Shown here piece after piece: positions 4,862-7,726 of a stretch of DNA of 7,726 nucleotides. The position numbers and the translations under genes were made by a program. The notes under the pieces are model-generated. The model was given only the letters and a program-made list of their open reading frames with translations. It made no database searches and was not told the DNA's origin. Origin of the DNA: Allobrachymonas sp. (lineage in GTDB: Bacteria > Pseudomonadota > Gammaproteobacteria > Burkholderiales > Burkholderiaceae_C); NCBI GenBank assembly GCA_030538335.1, contig JAUNUE010000081.1, positions 1-7,726 on the forward strand, given 5' to 3'. Position 1 is the stretch's first letter, and the number at the start of each line of letters is the position of its first letter.

Positions 4862-5905
4862 ATGGGATTCAATGTCAGGGTCGAGCCGAGTGGCCGCCAG
4901 TTTGAGGTAGCAGAAGGCGAGACGGTGCTGGAAGCCGCCATGCGCCAGCACATCGGCATGCCGTATGGTTGCAAGGACGGCGCCTGCGCATCGTGCAAAT
5001 GCAAGATGACCAGCGGCAGCGTGGTGCACAAGCCATACCAGACTGCCGCACTCAGCCCGGAAGAACAGGCACAGGGCATGGTGCTGCCCTGCCGCGCCCT
5101 GCCGCAAGAAGACCTGGTGCTGGAGGCGCCCCAGGTCACGGCGGCAGATGCATTTCCGGTACGCAAAATGCCCGCCCGCGTGAGCCACCTGGAGCGCTTG
5201 TGCCCCGACGTGATGCAGGTAACGCTGCAATTGCCGCCCAATGCGCCCCTGCAATTTCACGCCGGGCAGTACATTGACGTCCTGCTGCCCAACGGCCAGC
5301 GGCGCAGCTACTCCATGGCCAGCGCGCCACACCAGATCAACCCGGCGCAGCCTTTGCTGGATTTGCACATCAGGCACATGCCGGGCGGCACCTTTACCGA
5401 CCATGTGTTTGCCGCGATGAAAGAGAAGGAAATCTTGCGTGTGGAAGGCCCCTTGGGCAGTTTTTATGTGCGCGAAAAAACCTCCGCCAAACCACTGGTA
5501 TTTCTGGCTTCCGGCACGGGCTTCGCACCGGTCAAGGCCATGCTCGAAGATCTGGTTCACACAGGCAGCACACGCCCCGCCACGTTGTATTGGGGCGTGC
5601 GCCGCCCACACGACGCGTATATGCATGCATGGATGCGCGACTTTGCTGCTGTGCATGCGCACGTGCGCTATGTGCCCGTGGTGTCAGACGCGCTGCCCGA
5701 AGACGTGTGGGAAGGCGAGCGCGGGCTGGCAGTGGATGTGATGTTGCGCGAGATTCCCGACATGCGTGACTGCGAAGTCTATGCCTGCGGTACGCCCATC
5801 ATGGTGGAAGTGGCGCATGCGCGCTGCACCACAGAAGCAGGCTTGCCCGAAACTGCGTTTTATTCGGACGCCTTTGTTTCACAGAAAGACAAGGCTGCTG
5901 CCTGA
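4862..5905 (+). CDS. [2Fe-2S] ferredoxin-FAD/NAD(P)H reductase fusion (CDP-6-deoxy-delta-3,4-glucoseen reductase-like)
   Basis: A 347-residue soluble electron-transfer flavoprotein. Residues 1-90 form a plant-type ferredoxin with cluster Cys C37, C42 and C45 (YGCKDGACASC) and C77 (LPCRAL); an extra Cys, C47, follows. Residues 103-205 are the FAD domain with RSYS at 148-151 and GGTFTDHVF. Residues 210-345 are the NAD(P)H domain with GTGFAPVKAM (218-227), YWGVR (243-247), CGTP (309-312) and C-terminal FYSDAFV. This order (ferredoxin first) matches the AscD/DdhD-type and oxygenase-reductase families. ATG 4862 is chosen for its AGGAG site (4852-4856) with 5-base spacing and for the ferredoxin beginning right after it; another ATG at 4835 lacks such a site. 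No sugar-nucleotide or oxygenase genes lie nearby, so databases may call it glucoseen reductase, but its real electron acceptor is unknown. It is divergent from hisF and convergent with the VOC gene. Confidence 0.92.
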   Translation: MGFNVRVEPSGRQFEVAEGETVLEAAMRQHIGMPYGCKDGACASCKCKMTSGSVVHKPYQTAALSPEEQAQGMVLPCRALPQEDLVLEAPQVTAADAFPVRKMPARVSHLERLCPDVMQVTLQLPPNAPLQFHAGQYIDVLLPNGQRRSYSMASAPHQINPAQPLLDLHIRHMPGGTFTDHVFAAMKEKEILRVEGPLGSFYVREKTSAKPLVFLASGTGFAPVKAMLEDLVHTGSTRPATLYWGVRRPHDAYMHAWMRDFAAVHAHVRYVPVVSDALPEDVWEGERGLAVDVMLREIPDMRDCEVYACGTPIMVEVAHARCTTEAGLPETAFYSDAFVSQKDKAAA

Positions 5906-5914
5906 GCTCAGGCA
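5899..5914. repeat. 16-base perfect palindrome holding two opposed stop codons
   Basis: TGCCTGAGCTCAGGCA reads the same on both strands. It contains the TGA of the reductase (5903-5905, plus) and the TGA of the VOC gene (5908-5910, minus). In RNA it could form a 6-base stem with an AGCT loop from either direction, but no T tract follows on either strand, so an intrinsic bidirectional terminator is not well supported. Confidence 0.8.
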
Positions 5915-6384
5915 AACTCCACCAGGCGCAACCGGTTCCCGTCGGGATCAGAAATCTGCAAAATGCGCAATTCAGTGGCCGAACCCTTGAGGTGCGTGAG
6001 GGGGAAATGGGCTTTCCCTGGCAATTGGGCATTTTTCAGCCGCGCGTGGATATCAGCCAGCGGATAGCGCGTCATGAAATAGAGCTCCTGGCGCTCTTCG
6101 GCGGTAGATGCAGAAGGCTCCGCAGCGTGGTTGGCGCCCTTTCTGCTCTTGTTCACTTCCGGTTTGATTGAAGTGATGTGGGTATGCGTGATGCGGAACA
6201 TCTGCATGGGTGCGCCCGCGCCATTGCCCGGCGCCGCTTGTTGGCCGACAGCAGGGGCAACGCCGTTGTTGTTGCCGTTATTTTTGCGGCGGCGAAACCC
6301 TTTTGGTTTCAGTCCGAGAATGGTGGTATAGAACTCCACGCACACCTCAGGCTGGCTGGAACGAATGACATAGTCGTACAGCAT
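5908..6384 (-). CDS. VOC/glyoxalase-fold protein with a low-complexity insert
   Basis: A 158-residue protein that looks like a single vicinal-oxygen-chelate domain. The opening beta-alpha unit is at residues 1-25 (YDYVIRSS, then VCVEFYTTILGLKP) and the typical closing strand pair at 141-157 (ISDPDGNRLRLVEF, with E156 at a usual metal-ligand place). The first metal-ligand position, normally His or Gln at the start of strand 1, is not evident, so metal binding and catalysis are uncertain. Between about 28 and 100 is a polar, Asn/Gly/Ala/Lys-rich insert (RRRKNNGNNNG, GNGAGAP, NKSRKGANHAAEPSAS), longer than in most VOC domains. ATG 6384 is chosen; a TTG at 6393 would add three residues, and neither has a clear Shine-Dalgarno. 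It converges with the reductase gene, with 2 bases between stop codons. The substrate is unknown; a dioxygenase, a glyoxalase or a non-enzymatic binding protein are all possible. Confidence 0.82.
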   Translation of the reverse strand: MLYDYVIRSSQPEVCVEFYTTILGLKPKGFRRRKNNGNNNGVAPAVGQQAAPGNGAGAPMQMFRITHTHITSIKPEVNKSRKGANHAAEPSASTAEERQELYFMTRYPLADIHARLKNAQLPGKAHFPLTHLKGSATELRILQISDPDGNRLRLVEFA

Positions 6385-6560
6385 GAGCGACAAAATAGAC
6401 AGAATAGTAAGTAAAGATATTTCTTCGAAGTCTAAACTGTCCCGCCCGCAATCGCATCAAAGCCGAAAAAATCGCCCTGTCTTTCGTGAACAATTACACA
6501 AAGCCGCAAGCGCAAAAAAACCGGTCTGTAACAAAAACCGCACAACCGTTCGCCAGAAGC
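6385..6560. other. AT-rich intergenic spacer between livF and the VOC gene
   Basis: The non-coding gap between livF and the VOC gene is clearly more AT-rich than the genes around it, with several A tracts (6466-6471, 6514-6520, 6533-6537) and a CTTCGAAG palindrome at about 6424-6431. It should hold the promoter of the VOC gene on the minus strand, but I find no convincing -35/-10 pair; the best is TTCGAA, 17 bases, TATTCT, which is weak. No RNA gene or small ORF with a credible start is evident. The A tracts are not in clear helical phase. Confidence 0.5.
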
Positions 6561-6589
6561 AAAAACTGCTCCAGATGCAATATCGGAGC
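6561..6589 (-). terminator. Likely intrinsic terminator after livF
   Basis: On the minus strand, 3 bases after the livF stop codon, GCTCC-GAT (6582-6589) pairs with ATC-GGAGC (6568-6576, with one bulged T) around an ATTGC loop. It is followed after two bases by five T (6561-6565). The stem is short and moderately GC-rich, but the place and the T tract fit rho-independent termination of the liv operon. Confidence 0.6.
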
Positions 6590-6592
6590 CTG

Positions 6593-7309
6593 TTATTCGC
6601 CCAGGTAGGCTGCACGCACTTTGGGGTCGGCCAGCATCTTGCGGGCCTCGCCTTCCATGGTGATTTCGCCCGATTCCATCACATAGCCGCGGTTGGCAAT
6701 GCCCAGGGCGCGGCTGGCGTTTTGCTCGACCAGCAACAGGGTCATGCCCAGCTTGTGCACGTCCTGCACCACTTCGAATACCTTGTCTACCAGAATGGGC
6801 GACAGGCCCATCGAAGGCTCATCAAGCAGCAGCACCTTGGGTTGGCTCATGAGGCCGCGCGCCATGGCGAGCATCTGTTGCTCACCACCCGACATGGTGC
6901 CCGCCAACTGGTTGCGCCGCTCTTTCAGCCGCGGGAACAGCTCGAACATGCGGTCAATGTCCTGCGCAATGCCCGCCTTGTCGTTGCGGATGAAGGCGCC
7001 CATCTGCAGGTTCTCAATGATCGTCATGCGCGTGAACACGCCCCGGCCTTCGGGGATCATGATCAGGCCCTCGCGCACCAGGTCCCACGCGCCCCGGCCC
7101 TTGATGCTTTTGCCCAGGTACAGGATGTCGCCGTTCTTGATCGGCAACAGGCCGGTAATGGCCTTCATGGTGGTGGTTTTGCCCGCGCCGTTGGAGCCGA
7201 TGAGCGACACCAGCTCGCCTTCGTGCACTTCGAAATCAATGCCCTTGACGGCGTTGATGGCACCGTAAGCCACTTCCAGCCCGGTAACTTGCAACAGTGT
7301 ATTTGCCAT
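6593..7309 (-). CDS. livF: LivF, branched-chain amino-acid-type ABC transporter ATP-binding protein
   Basis: A complete 238-residue ABC ATPase that energises an importer of the HAAT family (Leu/Ile/Val, or related amides and acids), on the cytosolic face of the inner membrane. Motifs: Walker A GSNGAGKTTT (38-47), MIPEGRGVF in place of a canonical Q-loop (84-92), signature MSGGEQQMLAMARGL (139-153), Walker B VLLLDEPSMGLSP (159-171) and LLLVEQNA (191-198), where the switch His is replaced by Gln (Q196). The PEGR and VEQNA variants are the normal marks of LivF, so its own ATP site is probably slower than that of LivG. Length is typical. ATG 7309 is preceded by only a weak purine-rich site. livG ends 21 bases upstream on the same strand. 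Members of this family also take urea or aromatic compounds, so the substrate cannot be read from this gene alone. Confidence 0.96.
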   Translation of the reverse strand: MANTLLQVTGLEVAYGAINAVKGIDFEVHEGELVSLIGSNGAGKTTTMKAITGLLPIKNGDILYLGKSIKGRGAWDLVREGLIMIPEGRGVFTRMTIIENLQMGAFIRNDKAGIAQDIDRMFELFPRLKERRNQLAGTMSGGEQQMLAMARGLMSQPKVLLLDEPSMGLSPILVDKVFEVVQDVHKLGMTLLLVEQNASRALGIANRGYVMESGEITMEGEARKMLADPKVRAAYLGE

Positions 7310-7330
7310 ATTTCTTGTCCGTTCTCAGGC

Positions 7331-7726
7331 TCAGCTGTGGCCAGGGCCGAGGTAAGCCTCGATCACCTTGGGGTCGCGCTGCACTTCGGCTGGCGTGCCT
7401 TCGGCAATGGGTTTGCCGTAATCCAGCACCGTCACGCGGTCGCACAGGCCCATCACCAGTTTCACATCGTGCTCGATCAGCAAAATGGTGCGCCCATCGT
7501 TGCGGATGCGGTCGATCAATTCGCGCAACTGCACTTTTTCGGTGGCGTTCATGCCCGCGGCGGGTTCGTCAAGTGCCACCAGCTTGGGATCGGTCGCCAG
7601 CGCACGGGCAATTTCCAGACGGCGCTGGTCGCCGTAGCTCAGCGTGCGGGCGCGGTAGTCGGCATACTGGCCAATACCTACATAGTCAAGCAACTCGCGC
7701 GCGCGGGCCGCAATGGCTTTTTCTTC
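7331..7726 (-). CDS. livG: LivG, branched-chain amino-acid-type ABC transporter ATP-binding protein, 5' partial
   Basis: The C-terminal 131 residues of the second ATPase of the importer; the N-terminal half with Walker A runs off the right edge, and the open frame continues to the last base. Visible: signature LSYGDQRRLEIARAL (29-43), Walker B LVALDEPAAGMN (49-60; the LDEPAAG form is typical of LivG), and ILLIEHDVK with the switch His at H86, unlike LivF. The C-terminal DYGKPIAEGTPAEV and VIEAYLG are also family-typical. Together the pair has one canonical and one variant switch residue. The permease genes livH and livM and the binding protein are expected beyond the right edge (inference from the usual operon order). 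No sign of damage in the visible part. Confidence 0.94.
   Translation of the reverse strand, partial: EEKAIAARARELLDYVGIGQYADYRARTLSYGDQRRLEIARALATDPKLVALDEPAAGMNATEKVQLRELIDRIRNDGRTILLIEHDVKLVMGLCDRVTVLDYGKPIAEGTPAEVQRDPKVIEAYLGPGHS

Noticed and set aside
4775..5662. Long open frame on the minus strand opposite the reductase gene
   Set aside because: It is His/Ala/Gln-rich, without recognisable domain, and lies fully antisense to a gene with complete motifs; long antisense frames are expected in GC-rich codon usage.
6510..6540. Second terminator (CGGT/ACCG stem before seven T on the minus strand) in the livF-VOC gap
   Set aside because: The stem has only 4 base pairs with an 11-base loop; the structure right after livF is better placed.
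6466..6565. Phased A tracts as a curved-DNA or origin-like site
   Set aside because: Distances between tract centres are not near multiples of one helical turn, and no DnaA boxes were seen.
1..7726. CRISPR array, tRNA or rRNA genes, transposase, phage or toxin-antitoxin genes
   Set aside because: No regularly spaced direct repeats, no cloverleaf-like sequence and no such protein motifs were seen in reading both strands.

Overview
The window looks like chromosomal core DNA of a GC-rich betaproteobacterium, most likely Burkholderiales and perhaps Comamonadaceae. This rests on gene content (hisF-hisI-hisE next to a small membrane protein, a HIT protein and a DegS-like protease; a livG-livF pair) and on protein character, not on a database match. 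No mobile element, tRNA, rRNA or CRISPR array was seen. The one repeat family member is a REP/REPIN-type palindromic element.

Layout. (1) Positions 2-757, plus strand: the 3' part of an HtrA/DegS-type serine protease with one PDZ domain. (2) Positions 759-4781, minus strand, read from right to left: hisF, hisI, a paired inverted palindromic repeat, hisE, a small membrane protein, a HinT-like HIT hydrolase, then the co-chaperone CbpA and its modulator CbpM. CbpM and the protease converge with a single base between their stop codons. (3) Positions 4862-5905, plus strand, divergent from hisF: a plant-type [2Fe-2S] ferredoxin fused to a FAD/NAD(P)H reductase. (4) Positions 5908-6384, minus strand, convergent with the reductase: a VOC/glyoxalase-fold protein with a low-complexity insert. 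Both stop codons lie inside one 16-base palindrome. (5) Positions 6593-7726, minus strand: livF and the 3' part of livG, the two ATPases of a branched-chain amino-acid-type ABC importer, with a likely intrinsic terminator just after livF.

How the genes work together. HisF, HisI and HisE carry out neighbouring steps of histidine synthesis: HisE removes pyrophosphate from PR-ATP, HisI opens the ring, and HisF makes imidazole glycerol phosphate and AICAR. hisF is the first gene of this block, because the gene upstream of it is divergent, so the other his genes must lie elsewhere. CbpA-CbpM is a DnaK co-chaperone with its dedicated inhibitor; with the HtrA protease next door it makes a protein quality-control neighbourhood, although the protease is periplasmic and the co-chaperone cytosolic. 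LivF and LivG belong to one transporter whose permeases and binding protein lie outside the window.

The genes are mostly ordinary housekeeping ones, and I do not see a convincing undescribed multi-gene system. The points most worth a second look are the REPIN-like element that splits hisI from hisE, the palindrome holding two opposed stop codons, the orphan ferredoxin-reductase, the split his block with a nearly leaderless hisF promoter, and cbpA-cbpM at a place where I would expect tatABC in relatives.
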